This document shows positions 7,643-16,420 of a stretch of 64,000 bases of DNA, in pieces. This DNA comes from Leptothoe spongobia TAU-MAC 1115. Its GTDB lineage: Bacteria > Cyanobacteriota > Cyanobacteriia > Phormidesmidales > Phormidesmidaceae. The stretch is from NCBI RefSeq assembly GCF_018739885.1, contig NZ_JADOES010000015.1:38563-102562 (forward strand). The letters run 5' to 3'. Each line of letters starts with the position of its first letter. The first letter of the stretch is position 1. The translations under genes were made by a program, and so were the position numbers. The notes under the pieces are model-generated. The model worked only from the letters and a program-made list of their open reading frames with translations, made no database searches and was not told the DNA's origin.

Positions 7643-10201
7643 TTAAGAAAGCTCCTTAGCGGCTAGTGCTCCTTTGGGATAGGCAATCCGCTTGTGGTTA
7701 AACTGTTGCCATACTTGGACAAACACGTTGGCAATGACATCCATATCTTTGCGAGTTAGGCAAGAATCAACCAGTTGCTTGTCTTTCCAGCGTGCGCGCA
7801 GGATTTTGTTAACCATGGCGTAGGCATCTTCAGCACAGGCTTCTTTGTTGAGCGATCGCAACGCCGCCTCACAAGAATCAGCCAGCATGACAATACCGGT
7901 TTCCGGTGATTGGGGGATAGGACCGTTATAGCGAAAATCCTCATCTCGGACTTCCATCTCAGGATTTTGGCTAGCGATTTCCTGAGCTTGATAGTAGAAA
8001 TAGCTGATTAGCATCGCTCCCTGATGTTCAGGTATAAAGGCCTGGATGGCTTTCGGCAAGCGATGCTTCTTGGCCATAACCAATCCTTCAGTAACGTGCT
8101 TTTTGATAATATCTGCACTGACCCAAGGGTCGTCGATTAAGTCATGTTTATTGGGGCCGCCCATTTGGTTTTCAATAAATCCAAGTGGATCATGCATCTT
8201 ACCAATGTCATGGTACAAAGTCCCTGCCCGCACTAATTCTATGTTGTGACCGAGAGCACGGGCGGCAGCTTCTGCCAAGTTGGCTACAAACATCGTGTGT
8301 TGAAATGTGCCGGGGGCATCTGCGGCCAGTCTTTTGAGCAGAGGACGGTTGGGGTTAGATAGTTCTGCTAGACGAATGGGGGTCACCACATCGAAGAATG
8401 ACTCCAAGTAAGGACTGACGCCTAGTGCAACAATGCTCCAGGCAATACCATAAGCGCCAAACAAGGCCGAGTCGCGTAGTACGGTGTACCACACAGAGGC
8501 AGCGACACTATTAAACATGAGGGTGAGTATCAGGTGGATGAGGCCCTGGGTTAGACCGACGACGCCACCGAGAAGGGCAAATTCTTCTCGTGATCTCAAC
8601 CGAGGTGCAATCCAAGCACCGACTAAAGCTGCACAGGCAGCCGCAAATAAGGGCAATACAGCCACAGACCCCCCTACTGGTAATAAAATCACCAGTAGGC
8701 CAATCGTTACGGTGGCCAAAATATAGCCGTAAAAGCTGCCCAGCAAGAGGCCTACAGCGGGTAGTCCCAGACCGGGTATTTTCAGGGCCATCAGCGCCGC
8801 TACGCTCACAATTACAGATAACACCAGTAGATGATCACGCTGACGAAGCCCCCCTTTTTGCCAATGATCAACCCATAGCAATGTGCCCACACATGCGCTT
8901 ACTAAAGCCCCAAAGCTAGAAAAACCTAGCCAGTTGAATCGCCGTTGAGTCAGGTTAAAGTGATCGAGTAATACAAAATCACCTTGGGTGATGGTTTCGC
9001 CCTTGTTGACTATGGAATCGCCCTGCTCAATAGATACAGTGACTGTTTGAACTTCATTTTCGACCTGCTCCGCTCGCAGACGGGTTTGTTCCTGGTCTGC
9101 GATCAGATTAGGTTGTAAAACAGAGCTAACTATTTTGGCTGCTATTTCTTTCGCTATGGTTTCTTGGCCAATCAGTTCATCGCGATTTAGACCGACTAAA
9201 GGATCTAGTTGGAGCGTGCCTTGCAGCTGTGTATCAATAGCTTGGTTCCATAGTGCAGTAGGCATCCCTTCGTGAATACCTTGCGTTAACATTCGATTTA
9301 CTACTAAACGACTAGCTGTCTGGACAGACTGCCAATCAGCATCACTCAGCTCAAATAGTCTGTGATCTAATGGCTGAAGGCTACCACGCGTTGTCAGGTT
9401 CTCTAGCTTGAGTTTCGTGGTTGTATATTGTCGCCGATGAGTATCCACTTGATTGCGGATTGCCTTGATAGATTGTAGTGATGTCCGTTCTCGTAACCGC
9501 ACTAACTCGCCAAGTGCAATCCGTTGGTTGGTTTCCAGGGCATTAATCCGTATTTGTAGTGAACCATTGGTACCTTGCTGTAGAACAATATTGGTTAGTT
9601 CTGGTACCTGAGCTAAATCCCAAATCTCTTGCCAATCTTGGGGTGGTGCTTGGCGTAGGTAACGCTGTGTTCGACTGGATAGTTGAGCTGTGGATAGATA
9701 AGGAATGTTACCAGCCTCCTGCCGCAAACCAGTTCCTTGACCTAAAATACCGTTTGCTTCTTCCAGGATTGCTTTTGTTTTTTCTTGATCAATTTTTAGA
9801 ATGATGGTTGAACCACTGCGAGCCGCTTGGCGGTTTTCCTCAGTGGTGATCATGTCTGGCAGGGTGGCATTGTAGGGAGCGATAAACGTATCGGTAGCGT
9901 GTGTCCCCACTGTTAATGCAGGCTGGTTATAAAAGCGTTGTCCTAAAATTGCAGTCAGTAGTAATACTGTCAGCAATATAGCTACCTGGGTTTGATTGAG
10001 GGGGGTATGACGTGAAATGACATACAGCCCCGTGGAGTGATTGCCTGACCGGGTAGACTGACGTATAGATGTGTTGGACTTTTGACGTATAGATGTAGAA
10101 AGCTCTGGCAACTGAGTTTTGCACCAGCCGACCGAAGTACGCAAACGTTGCCAAATTGCTTTGACCATGAATGTCACCGACTGCATGAAAGGCCCCAACA
10201 A
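7643..10201 (-). CDS. PgpH-type 7TM-HD phosphohydrolase (c-di-AMP phosphodiesterase)
   Basis: An 852-residue membrane protein with the order of the 7TMR-HD family: one membrane helix near residue 75, a large extracytoplasmic 7TMR-HDED region (about 95-420), seven helices (about 435-620) and a C-terminal HD domain with TLYHDIGKMHDP at about 658-669. Related proteins (PgpH) cleave the second messenger c-di-AMP to pApA; activity here is inferred. The N-terminus is uncertain: ATG codons at 10201, 10186 and 10168 are all in frame, and none has a clear Shine-Dalgarno site. A 450-base structured gap precedes it, which may be a long leader. Confidence 0.87.
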   Translation of the reverse strand: MLGPFMQSVTFMVKAIWQRLRTSVGWCKTQLPELSTSIRQKSNTSIRQSTRSGNHSTGLYVISRHTPLNQTQVAILLTVLLLTAILGQRFYNQPALTVGTHATDTFIAPYNATLPDMITTEENRQAARSGSTIILKIDQEKTKAILEEANGILGQGTGLRQEAGNIPYLSTAQLSSRTQRYLRQAPPQDWQEIWDLAQVPELTNIVLQQGTNGSLQIRINALETNQRIALGELVRLRERTSLQSIKAIRNQVDTHRRQYTTTKLKLENLTTRGSLQPLDHRLFELSDADWQSVQTASRLVVNRMLTQGIHEGMPTALWNQAIDTQLQGTLQLDPLVGLNRDELIGQETIAKEIAAKIVSSVLQPNLIADQEQTRLRAEQVENEVQTVTVSIEQGDSIVNKGETITQGDFVLLDHFNLTQRRFNWLGFSSFGALVSACVGTLLWVDHWQKGGLRQRDHLLVLSVIVSVAALMALKIPGLGLPAVGLLLGSFYGYILATVTIGLLVILLPVGGSVAVLPLFAAACAALVGAWIAPRLRSREEFALLGGVVGLTQGLIHLILTLMFNSVAASVWYTVLRDSALFGAYGIAWSIVALGVSPYLESFFDVVTPIRLAELSNPNRPLLKRLAADAPGTFQHTMFVANLAEAAARALGHNIELVRAGTLYHDIGKMHDPLGFIENQMGGPNKHDLIDDPWVSADIIKKHVTEGLVMAKKHRLPKAIQAFIPEHQGAMLISYFYYQAQEIASQNPEMEVRDEDFRYNGPIPQSPETGIVMLADSCEAALRSLNKEACAEDAYAMVNKILRARWKDKQLVDSCLTRKDMDVIANVFVQVWQQFNHKRIAYPKGALAAKELS

Positions 10202-10650
10202 CCAAGGCTGGTAATAATCAATCGATAGGAATATCGTTGATTGAGCAGCCTGCTAGCGTTAGACACCAGTGAAGAGGTTAAAGGGGACATTGTGTAGTCC
10301 CTAAGCACACCCGAGATGTCTTGAACAACTGAAATTCAACGCTTTGGGGGAATAGGGCTAACTTACTAGGACGTTGGTCATACCCTTCTAGATTAGGTGT
10401 AGATGATTATCTATACATGTTCTAGAAGCGTCAACCTGAATCTCAGGATTCAGGACTAAAAAGTGACTGTTAACAACGCTGCACTCAGTCAGATTTGATA
10501 GTTGTCTGAGAAGAGGCTAAAGCAGTCGCTTTAGGTTAACATTCTCCTCATTCAAAACTTTTAACTCGTGATCAGCAAACAGCGTTTGAAGATGCTTAGC
10601 GTACCCATCTAATTATTATACCTAGCTCTATTTGAGAGGATGACCGGAGC
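10202..10650 (-). other. Hairpin-rich 450-base gap upstream of the pgpH-type gene
   Basis: No coding sequence is seen. Five separate inverted repeats lie in series: 10216-10242 (AATCAA/TTGATT and CGATA/TATCG, one bulge), 10283-10300 (GGGAC/GTCCC), 10385-10428 (CTTCTAGA/TCTAGAAG with an inner stem), 10435-10454 (CCTGAATC/GATTCAGG, loop of four) and 10517-10534 (CTAAAGC/GCTTTAG, loop of four). They could be a structured leader of the gene to the left, a small RNA gene, or a terminator followed by a leader. The c-di-AMP ydaO riboswitch consensus is not recognisable. Confidence 0.45.
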
Positions 10651-11448
10651 TTACAAATCCAATGGTAATGTCTCAAAAGTATCTGAAATGCTTCTGATGC
10701 CAGCCCAGTCACGATAAATTTGCTCGGCTAGGTGGGTAATGGCCTGTCTAGAATCGGAGGATAACAATAGTAGCCAAGGAGTTGGGATGACTGATATTCC
10801 TCCCCATGCTCCTAGTAAACAGCCGATAATTGTGAGGGTCGGCTGGGACATTTTTTGACTGCCTAAAGCTAATGCCAGATTTTCGCGATAGTTCAGGCAT
10901 TGCCACATACTGAGAGTGATAAGGCCCCATGGGCCATCAAGGGGGGGCATCTCACTGATGGCTGTCAATGATGGTGAGGATAACCCTTTCATCCACTGAT
11001 TGACTTTGGTGCTGACCACTGCCGGATAGTGAATTTTTTGATGATGTAAATGCTTGCATAATAATTGCCCTGGATGCCGAGTATCTAAGGGACACTGCAT
11101 CATCCACTCTAGACTGTCCCCTAGGACATAGAGCACTTCCATCGTATCGACATTATTGTTGGAGGTGCCGATAGAGGCCGATATTAGATGTTGAGCTAAC
11201 CACTGATGTCGGAATGTGCCGTTGTCATGGTGGTATAACAGCCATGGCAACGCTGCTACGAGATGACTATTCGATCGTTGTAGGTCTGAGACTTGAGCCT
11301 TTGGGGTGTTAGTCTTCCATGACTGATAAAGTGTACTGTCGTTAATATTAGTAGGCCATCCAAATTGGTTGTTGCCGCCATAGTAATGTCCTATGTAACT
11401 TCCAACCAGGCTTCCTAGGAATCGATCGATGGTTGAAATGGCTACCAT
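10651..11448 (-). CDS. Degenerate ADP-ribosylglycohydrolase-fold protein
   Basis: A 265-residue protein not known by name. Its ends resemble the DraG/ADP-ribosylglycohydrolase fold: RFLGSLVGSYIGHYYG near the N-terminus takes the place of the usual G-x-L-G-x-A-x-G-D-A-x-G motif, and GCLLGAWGGISVIPTPW near residue 210 resembles the second conserved helix with its I-P-x-x-W ending. The aspartates that bind the two magnesium ions in active enzymes are not visible at these places, so it is probably not catalytic. It has many His, Trp and Gln residues. ATG start at 11448. Alone on its strand. Confidence 0.6.
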   Translation of the reverse strand: MVAISTIDRFLGSLVGSYIGHYYGGNNQFGWPTNINDSTLYQSWKTNTPKAQVSDLQRSNSHLVAALPWLLYHHDNGTFRHQWLAQHLISASIGTSNNNVDTMEVLYVLGDSLEWMMQCPLDTRHPGQLLCKHLHHQKIHYPAVVSTKVNQWMKGLSSPSLTAISEMPPLDGPWGLITLSMWQCLNYRENLALALGSQKMSQPTLTIIGCLLGAWGGISVIPTPWLLLLSSDSRQAITHLAEQIYRDWAGIRSISDTFETLPLDL

Positions 11449-11592
11449 GGTTTCCTTGATTCACGGGGGTAGACTTTTGGAACAGTGTCTTGAGACCTCT
11501 AAACTGTAATGCCTACAAATATCAAGTTCTCTGGACGCAATAGACATGCTATGCCATCTTAATGGTTGGTTTGAACTGGGTATTGAGTAAAA

Positions 11593-12336
11593 ATGCTCGA
11601 TGTTCGTGCTCAAAAATTATGGTGTTTTTATCACATGGAACGTTGGGGCTTACATGCGATCGCTAATCTTTGGCTACTCGTAACGGTGTTAGGGGTTATG
11701 AAGACGCCTGTAGTAGCGGAAACGATTGCTGCATCTTTAGAACAAGCAGATAGCCTAAGTAATCAATCAACATTGCTTGCTCAGGCAGACGGTGTTTTAG
11801 TGCTGGGTGATTCAGGGGCTGCGGTTAAAGATGTGCAGGCCATGTTATCTCTGATGGGGTATTACTCCGGCGTAGTGGATGGTAACTATGGAGACGCCAC
11901 TGCGGTGGCAGTAAGTCAATTTCAAACCGATGTTGGGCTAACTGCAGATGGTCTGGTAGGTCCTGCGACCTGGCAAAGATTACTACCGACACCGACCACA
12001 CTTAATCAGCCCCAGACACCTAATCCTGTCGGTACTGCTGAACAGGAAGATCTTGGGGAGACGTCGAATTCGACGACTAGACCCAGTCCCGCACCGCCAG
12101 CAACTATTACTGCCTCCGGTACGGCTGGAGATTTGCCAGTGCTCAGGCTAGATGACTATGGTCCTGATGTCAGTACTTTGCAGCAAAGACTGGCAGCGCT
12201 TAACCTATATACTGGCTTAGTTGATGGGGTATTTGGATTACAAACTGCAGAAGCTGTCGAACAATTCCAACGTCAGGCCGGATTGGGTGTTGACGGTGTT
12301 GTGGGACCAGCAACATGGGCAGAGCTTTTGAAATAA
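11593..12336 (+). CDS. Exported protein with two peptidoglycan-binding domains
   Basis: A 247-residue protein with an N-terminal membrane or signal segment (about residues 15-45) and two PG_binding_1 repeats. Both repeats show the family pattern: VLGDSGAAVKDVQ...GVVDGNYG...VGPATWQRLL (about 70-130) and RLDDYGPDVSTLQQRL...GLVDGVFG...VGPATWAELL (about 183-246). The linker between them is Pro/Thr-rich. It probably anchors to cell-wall glycan in the periplasm; no hydrolase domain is present. The second in-frame ATG (residue 15, 11635) is a likely alternative start because the signal segment follows it directly. Confidence 0.82.
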   Translation: MLDVRAQKLWCFYHMERWGLHAIANLWLLVTVLGVMKTPVVAETIAASLEQADSLSNQSTLLAQADGVLVLGDSGAAVKDVQAMLSLMGYYSGVVDGNYGDATAVAVSQFQTDVGLTADGLVGPATWQRLLPTPTTLNQPQTPNPVGTAEQEDLGETSNSTTRPSPAPPATITASGTAGDLPVLRLDDYGPDVSTLQQRLAALNLYTGLVDGVFGLQTAEAVEQFQRQAGLGVDGVVGPATWAELLK

Positions 12337-12390
12337 AATCAGTACTCTTCACTTGCTTCATGCTGCTTAGGCTAGACCGATATCAAGAAC

Positions 12391-12699
12391 TTAATCGTTG
12401 GGAAGGTTAGCGATATCGAAAGCAGCTACATCAGTTTCTAGGAACTGTGACGGGGAGCTTTGCTCGTCTAAAACGAGAAATCCTGAAGGGTATTGCTCTT
12501 GGAATAACAATTCATTTTGGTGAATGTAAACCATATAGTCACTCATCAGGAAGTAAACACCCACCATAGCCGCTGCAGAAGAAGCCACCAGAAAACCTGC
12601 CAGCATTAGGGAAAACTCCTGACTGACCAAGGCCCTATCCATAAGACGAAGGGCCCAAATAACTAAACCACTAACGATGGCTATGATTAAAAGCGTCAT
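12391..12699 (-). CDS. Small two-helix membrane protein
   Basis: A 102-residue hypothetical protein. Two hydrophobic segments are plain: residues 1-17 and about 30-55. The rest is a soluble, acidic C-terminal tail rich in Phe, Asp and Ser. The gene ends 54 bases from the end of the convergent peptidoglycan-binding gene. No family is recognised and no function is suggested by its neighbours. It is accepted as real because it is an open frame in a gap that would otherwise be empty and has good membrane-protein composition. Confidence 0.6.
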   Translation of the reverse strand: MTLLIIAIVSGLVIWALRLMDRALVSQEFSLMLAGFLVASSAAAMVGVYFLMSDYMVYIHQNELLFQEQYPSGFLVLDEQSSPSQFLETDVAAFDIANLPND

Positions 12700-12858
12700 C
12701 GATAAAAATGTAAGAGCAGGCCTTAAAAAATGAGATCATCTTTTTACATATTGTAACAGAGCTATCATAAATGTGCCTGGCTCAGCAGAATTATTTTATG
12801 AAGGCAAAATGATGCCGCCAATCAGTCAAAATGCGAATCGTGAGGCCAAGTTATGGCC

Positions 12859-13620
12859 TTAGGGCCTAACAACTACATCTTGCTGTGTTAAATAAGATTT
12901 AATTTCGGCAACGGTGAGTTGCCCATAATGCAATAGGGAGGCGAGTAGGGCTGCCTCTGATTGACCGGTAGTCAAGGCATCATAGATATGCTCACAGGTG
13001 CCAGCGCCCCCTGAGGCAATAACTGGAACATTCACGGATGAAGCAATAGTGCGAGTCAGTTCTAAGTCGTATCCGGCTTTAGTGCCGTCAGCATCCATGC
13101 TGGTAATCAAGAGTTCACCGGCACCACGGTTGACGACATCCTGTGCCCAGATAACGGCATCTAGACCTGTATTTTCTCGGCCACCGCGTACAAATACATC
13201 CCAGCCAGAGGCGTCGGGACGACGCTTGGCATCAATCGCGACAACAATGCACTGACTACCAAAACGCTGACTGGCTTCTTGGATAAAGTGAGGATTTCGT
13301 ACGGCACCAGAGTTGATGCTGACTTTATCTGCGCCAGCGCGTAAAAGCTTTTTGATGGTGTCTACAGAATTAACACCACCGCCGACTGTGAGGGGAATAA
13401 ACACCTGCTCAGCGGTTCGATGCACAACATCAAATATGATGCTGCGATCTTCATGGGTAGCTGTGATATCTAGGAAAACTAGCTCATCTGCTCCAGCTTG
13501 ATTGTAGGCTTGTGCCAGCTCAACCGGGTCACCAGCATCTTGGAGCTCTACGAAATTAATTCCTTTTACAACGCGCCCTGCTTTGACATCCAGACAGGGC
13601 AAAATTCGCTTCGCCAGCAT
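12859..13620 (-). CDS. hisF: Imidazole glycerol phosphate synthase subunit HisF
   Basis: A 253-residue (beta/alpha)8 cyclase. It uses ammonia delivered by HisH to turn PRFAR into imidazole glycerol phosphate and AICAR in histidine synthesis. Seen: the N-terminus [20 protein letters not shown] with catalytic D11, GGGVNS and GGAGT phosphate-binding loops, and VVAIDAKR holding the second catalytic aspartate. The frame is open 30 codons further upstream, but MLAKR at 13620 is the family's start. A small hairpin (12843-12859, AGGCCA/TGGCCT) touches the stop codon and may end transcription. No other his gene is near. Confidence 0.95.
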   Translation of the reverse strand: MLAKRILPCLDVKAGRVVKGINFVELQDAGDPVELAQAYNQAGADELVFLDITATHEDRSIIFDVVHRTAEQVFIPLTVGGGVNSVDTIKKLLRAGADKVSINSGAVRNPHFIQEASQRFGSQCIVVAIDAKRRPDASGWDVFVRGGRENTGLDAVIWAQDVVNRGAGELLITSMDADGTKAGYDLELTRTIASSVNVPVIASGGAGTCEHIYDALTTGQSEAALLASLLHYGQLTVAEIKSYLTQQDVVVRP

Positions 13621-13785
13621 AGGTATTTCGTAGGGATAGGCTACAGACATCGGGAATATTGGCTGGTTTGGCTCCAGCAACAGTTTTTTAGGATAGCTTA
13701 CAAAGCGCAAGACACTGATAAACTGAGGGTTGGTTTTAATTCTTAATATTCAGTAGTTTTATTTCAGAGAGGAGGGTCTTAGGGC

Positions 13786-13986
13786 ATGGCTTTGGATATC
13801 GGGCAAAAGGTGAAAGTTGTACGGGTAAGAGATCGAGTGTCTGATAGCGTTGCCAAGCGTCTAGGACAGGAGGGTACGGTTACCCAGTTCAAGATGGTGG
13901 ATGGCAGTGGTGTTGGTGTTGTTGTGGAGTTCTCAGATCAGTTTTCTAGCTGGTTCTTTGAGGATGAGCTGAAGCAAACTGCTTAG
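13786..13986 (+). CDS. petP: Cytochrome b6f complex subunit PetP
   Basis: A 66-residue soluble, SH3-like protein that binds the cytoplasmic side of the cyanobacterial cytochrome b6f complex and affects linear electron flow. Features of the family visible: start MALDIGQKVKVVRVRDRV, the glycine-rich turn around GQEGTVTQFK and the end FSSWFFEDEL. A strong ribosome-binding site (AGAGAGGAGGG) precedes the ATG by about ten bases. A compact terminator follows immediately. Divergent from hisF. Confidence 0.92.
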   Translation: MALDIGQKVKVVRVRDRVSDSVAKRLGQEGTVTQFKMVDGSGVGVVVEFSDQFSSWFFEDELKQTA

Positions 13987-14013
13987 GCAGCATACTGCCT
14001 GAAGTTTTTATTG
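13985..14013 (+). terminator. Intrinsic terminator of petP
   Basis: Stem AGGCAG (13985-13990), loop CATA, stem CTGCCT (13995-14000), then GAAGTTTTTATT. It begins within the petP stop codon region, so petP can be made as a short separate transcript. Confidence 0.7.
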
Positions 14014-14026
14014 CTTATTTCTTGTT

Positions 14027-14054
14027 AGGGGTACCCCTGTTATGGGGTGCCCTT
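14027..14054 (+). terminator. Second hairpin after petP
   Basis: GGGTACCCC (14029-14037) pairs with GGGGTGCCC (14044-14052) through nine pairs with one T-G wobble, loop of six, followed by only TTT. It may back up the first terminator or act as an attenuator for the ATPase gene starting at 14103. Confidence 0.5.
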
Positions 14055-14102
14055 TGCTGAGATTAGTGGTCAATAGAGTACTGATTTTTTTGATAGTCAC
14101 TG

Positions 14103-15200
14103 ATGGCTTTAATTCTTACGTTTTTAGGTAAAGGGGGGAGCGGGCGTTCAACTTGCGCGATAGCAACCGCTAAAAAGCTATCGGCCCAGGGGCAGCGGGT
14201 ATTATTGGTGACCGAAGATGCGGGTCCTGGTTTTTCTATGGTGCTAGGGCATGAGGTGTTATCTGCACCAACATCAATTTCCAGTAATTTATGGTGTTGT
14301 CAACTGCAGTTTGCTCAACTGTTGGAGCAAAATTGGGAGCAGTTAAAAAAATTAGAAGCTGAATACTTGCGCGATCCCTTTTTTAAGGCAGTGTACGGTC
14401 AAGAACTCAGTTTGCTACCAGGTATGGACCAGGCCCTGTCGCTGAACGCGCTGCGAGAATATGACATCAGTGGTGATTATGATGTCATCGTGCATGATGG
14501 CTCTGGCGATCAGGCGAGTTTACGGATGTGGGGGATGCCAGCTGGGATTGATTGGTATTTTCGACGTTTTAAGCAAGTATTTCAGGCATCCCAGTTTTCT
14601 AAGGCTGTTATGCCCTTTGTTCAGCCGATTGCTGGTGCAGTACTCAGTGGTGGCCGAGGGTTTTCTGGTGATCTCTTTGATCAGCCGGAAGTCCAGGAAA
14701 GCACTAGCTTTGTGGGTCAGGGTGTGGCTGCGGTCAAAGACCCGATGAGGGTAAGGGCTTATTTGGTATCTAGTGGGGATGAGGTTGCGATCGCAACTGC
14801 CCGATATCTTTGGGGAGCGGCCCAGCAAATTGAAATGACCGTAGCAGGTGTTTTTCTTAACCGAATCACGGACAATACTAAGCAGGACTTTGATCCACTG
14901 CCCGTGTACTCGCTACCTTCATACACCGGTGATTGGCAAGCTCAGATGAAAGTACTGCCAGATTATCTAACGATTCCAGCGGTTCCAGCCCCATTGGATA
15001 TTGATTTGACAGCCAATACAGTACGGTTATTTTTACCCAGCTTTGATAAAAAACAGATTCAGCTGACTCAGTATGGACCAGAGGTCACGATTGAGGCTGG
15101 GGACCAACGTCGCAATTTAATCCTACCCAAGCCTTTAAAGGGACGTTCTGTAACCGGGGCTAAATTTCAAGCTGGTTATCTGATTCTGTCGTTTGGTTAG
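14103..15200 (+). CDS. Get3d/ArsA-like ATPase with C-terminal alpha-crystallin-like domain
   Basis: A 365-residue member of the ArsA/Get3 group. The N-terminus carries FLGKGGSGRST in place of the usual GKGGVGKTT: the intradimer 'signature' lysine (K10) is kept but the P-loop lysine is arginine (R15). A switch-like segment HDGSGDQASLRMWGMP stands where Get3 has its D-T-A-P-T-G-H motif. Residues about 305-365 look like a beta-rich alpha-crystallin fold (PSFDKKQIQL...LILPKPLKGRSVTGAKFQAG). This domain order matches Get3d, the Get3 form of photosynthetic organisms; its client is not established. It sits between petP and chlG, with chlG 26 bases downstream, suggesting co-transcription. Confidence 0.75.
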   Translation: MALILTFLGKGGSGRSTCAIATAKKLSAQGQRVLLVTEDAGPGFSMVLGHEVLSAPTSISSNLWCCQLQFAQLLEQNWEQLKKLEAEYLRDPFFKAVYGQELSLLPGMDQALSLNALREYDISGDYDVIVHDGSGDQASLRMWGMPAGIDWYFRRFKQVFQASQFSKAVMPFVQPIAGAVLSGGRGFSGDLFDQPEVQESTSFVGQGVAAVKDPMRVRAYLVSSGDEVAIATARYLWGAAQQIEMTVAGVFLNRITDNTKQDFDPLPVYSLPSYTGDWQAQMKVLPDYLTIPAVPAPLDIDLTANTVRLFLPSFDKKQIQLTQYGPEVTIEAGDQRRNLILPKPLKGRSVTGAKFQAGYLILSFG

Positions 15201-15226
15201 TTCTTGCCTGTTTATCTCTATTAACT

Positions 15227-16261
15227 GTGATGCCCATGGCTGAAAATCCCTCTTCCGCTAACTCCACTCCTGCTGATGTAACAACCGATGCTCAGGAAGC
15301 ATCAGAGGGGTCTAAGGCACGTCAGCTCTTGGGTATGAAAGGAGCTGTTGATGGCGAAACCTCTGTCTGGAAAATTCGCCTGCAGTTGATGAAGCCCATT
15401 ACCTGGATTCCGTTAATTTGGGGGGTGCTTTGCGGAGCAGCCTCCTCTGGTCATTTTGTCTGGAGTGTTGACCATGTCCTAGCGGCATTAGCCTGTATGT
15501 TAATGGCTGGTCCTTTGCTGACCGGCTATACCCAGACTATCAACGACTATTACGATCGCGAACTGGATGCTATTAATGAACCCTATCGACCAATTCCGTC
15601 GGGAGCCATCGGTTTGGGGCAGGTTCAGGTGCAAATCTGGGTGTTGTTGCTAGGTGGTATTACGGTTTCCTACGGTTTAGATCGCTGGGCCAATCACACA
15701 TTCCCTATTCTGATGGCATTGGCTATTGGGGGTTCCATTGTGTCCTATATCTATTCTGCGCCTCCCCTCAAGCTAAAACAAAATGGCTGGTTGGGGAACT
15801 ATGCTCTTGGAGCTAGCTATATTGCATTGCCCTGGTGGGCTGGGCATGCGCTCTTTGGTCAGCTTAATGTCACCGTCATAATTTTGACATTGCTCTACAG
15901 CATGGCTGGTTTAGGTATTGCAGTGGTGAATGATTTTAAGAGTGTGGAAGGGGATGAAGCTCTGGGTCTAAAATCATTACCTGTGATGTTTGGAGTCGGT
16001 ACGGCAGCTTGGATCTGCGTTCTGATGATCGATATATTTCAGGCTGGAATGGCCGCCTATCTTATAGCGATCCACAAAAACCTGTATGCGGTTTTACTGA
16101 TCTTGATGATTATTCCGCAAATAACCTTTCAGGACATGTATTTTTTACGTGATCCACTGGCTAACGATGTGAAATATCAGGCCAGTGCTCAGCCTTTTCT
16201 CGTTATTGGTATGTTGATTTTAGGGCTAGCGCTAGGTCATACCGATTATTTGGTGAGTTAG
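15227..16261 (+). CDS. chlG: Chlorophyll a synthase ChlG
   Basis: A 344-residue UbiA-family prenyltransferase that attaches the phytyl or geranylgeranyl chain to chlorophyllide a in the thylakoid membrane, the last step of chlorophyll synthesis. The two aspartate-rich motifs are present: NDYYDRELDAINEPYRPIPS (about 105-124) and VVNDFKSVEGD (about 228-238). About nine membrane helices follow a polar N-terminal tail. GTG at 15227, ATG at 15230 and ATG at 15236 are possible starts. It follows the Get3d-like gene at 26 bases. Confidence 0.96.
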   Translation: MMPMAENPSSANSTPADVTTDAQEASEGSKARQLLGMKGAVDGETSVWKIRLQLMKPITWIPLIWGVLCGAASSGHFVWSVDHVLAALACMLMAGPLLTGYTQTINDYYDRELDAINEPYRPIPSGAIGLGQVQVQIWVLLLGGITVSYGLDRWANHTFPILMALAIGGSIVSYIYSAPPLKLKQNGWLGNYALGASYIALPWWAGHALFGQLNVTVIILTLLYSMAGLGIAVVNDFKSVEGDEALGLKSLPVMFGVGTAAWICVLMIDIFQAGMAAYLIAIHKNLYAVLLILMIIPQITFQDMYFLRDPLANDVKYQASAQPFLVIGMLILGLALGHTDYLVS

Positions 16262-16420
16262 GTCAGATTCTGATAGCCTTTTTGGAGATATATCAAGATA
16301 TATCAATTGAGCTTTGTAGAAATTTCAGGTGTAGGCACCTATCACACTTATCCAGCGAACTGGCTTTTGTCAGCGAGTTCACCATTTTTAGATCGATAGG
16401 TTCAGTAGGGTTTCTTTAAC

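Noticed and set aside
10202..10650. ydaO-type c-di-AMP riboswitch before the pgpH-type gene
   Set aside because: The conserved ydaO sequence blocks could not be found on the minus strand; only generic hairpins are present.
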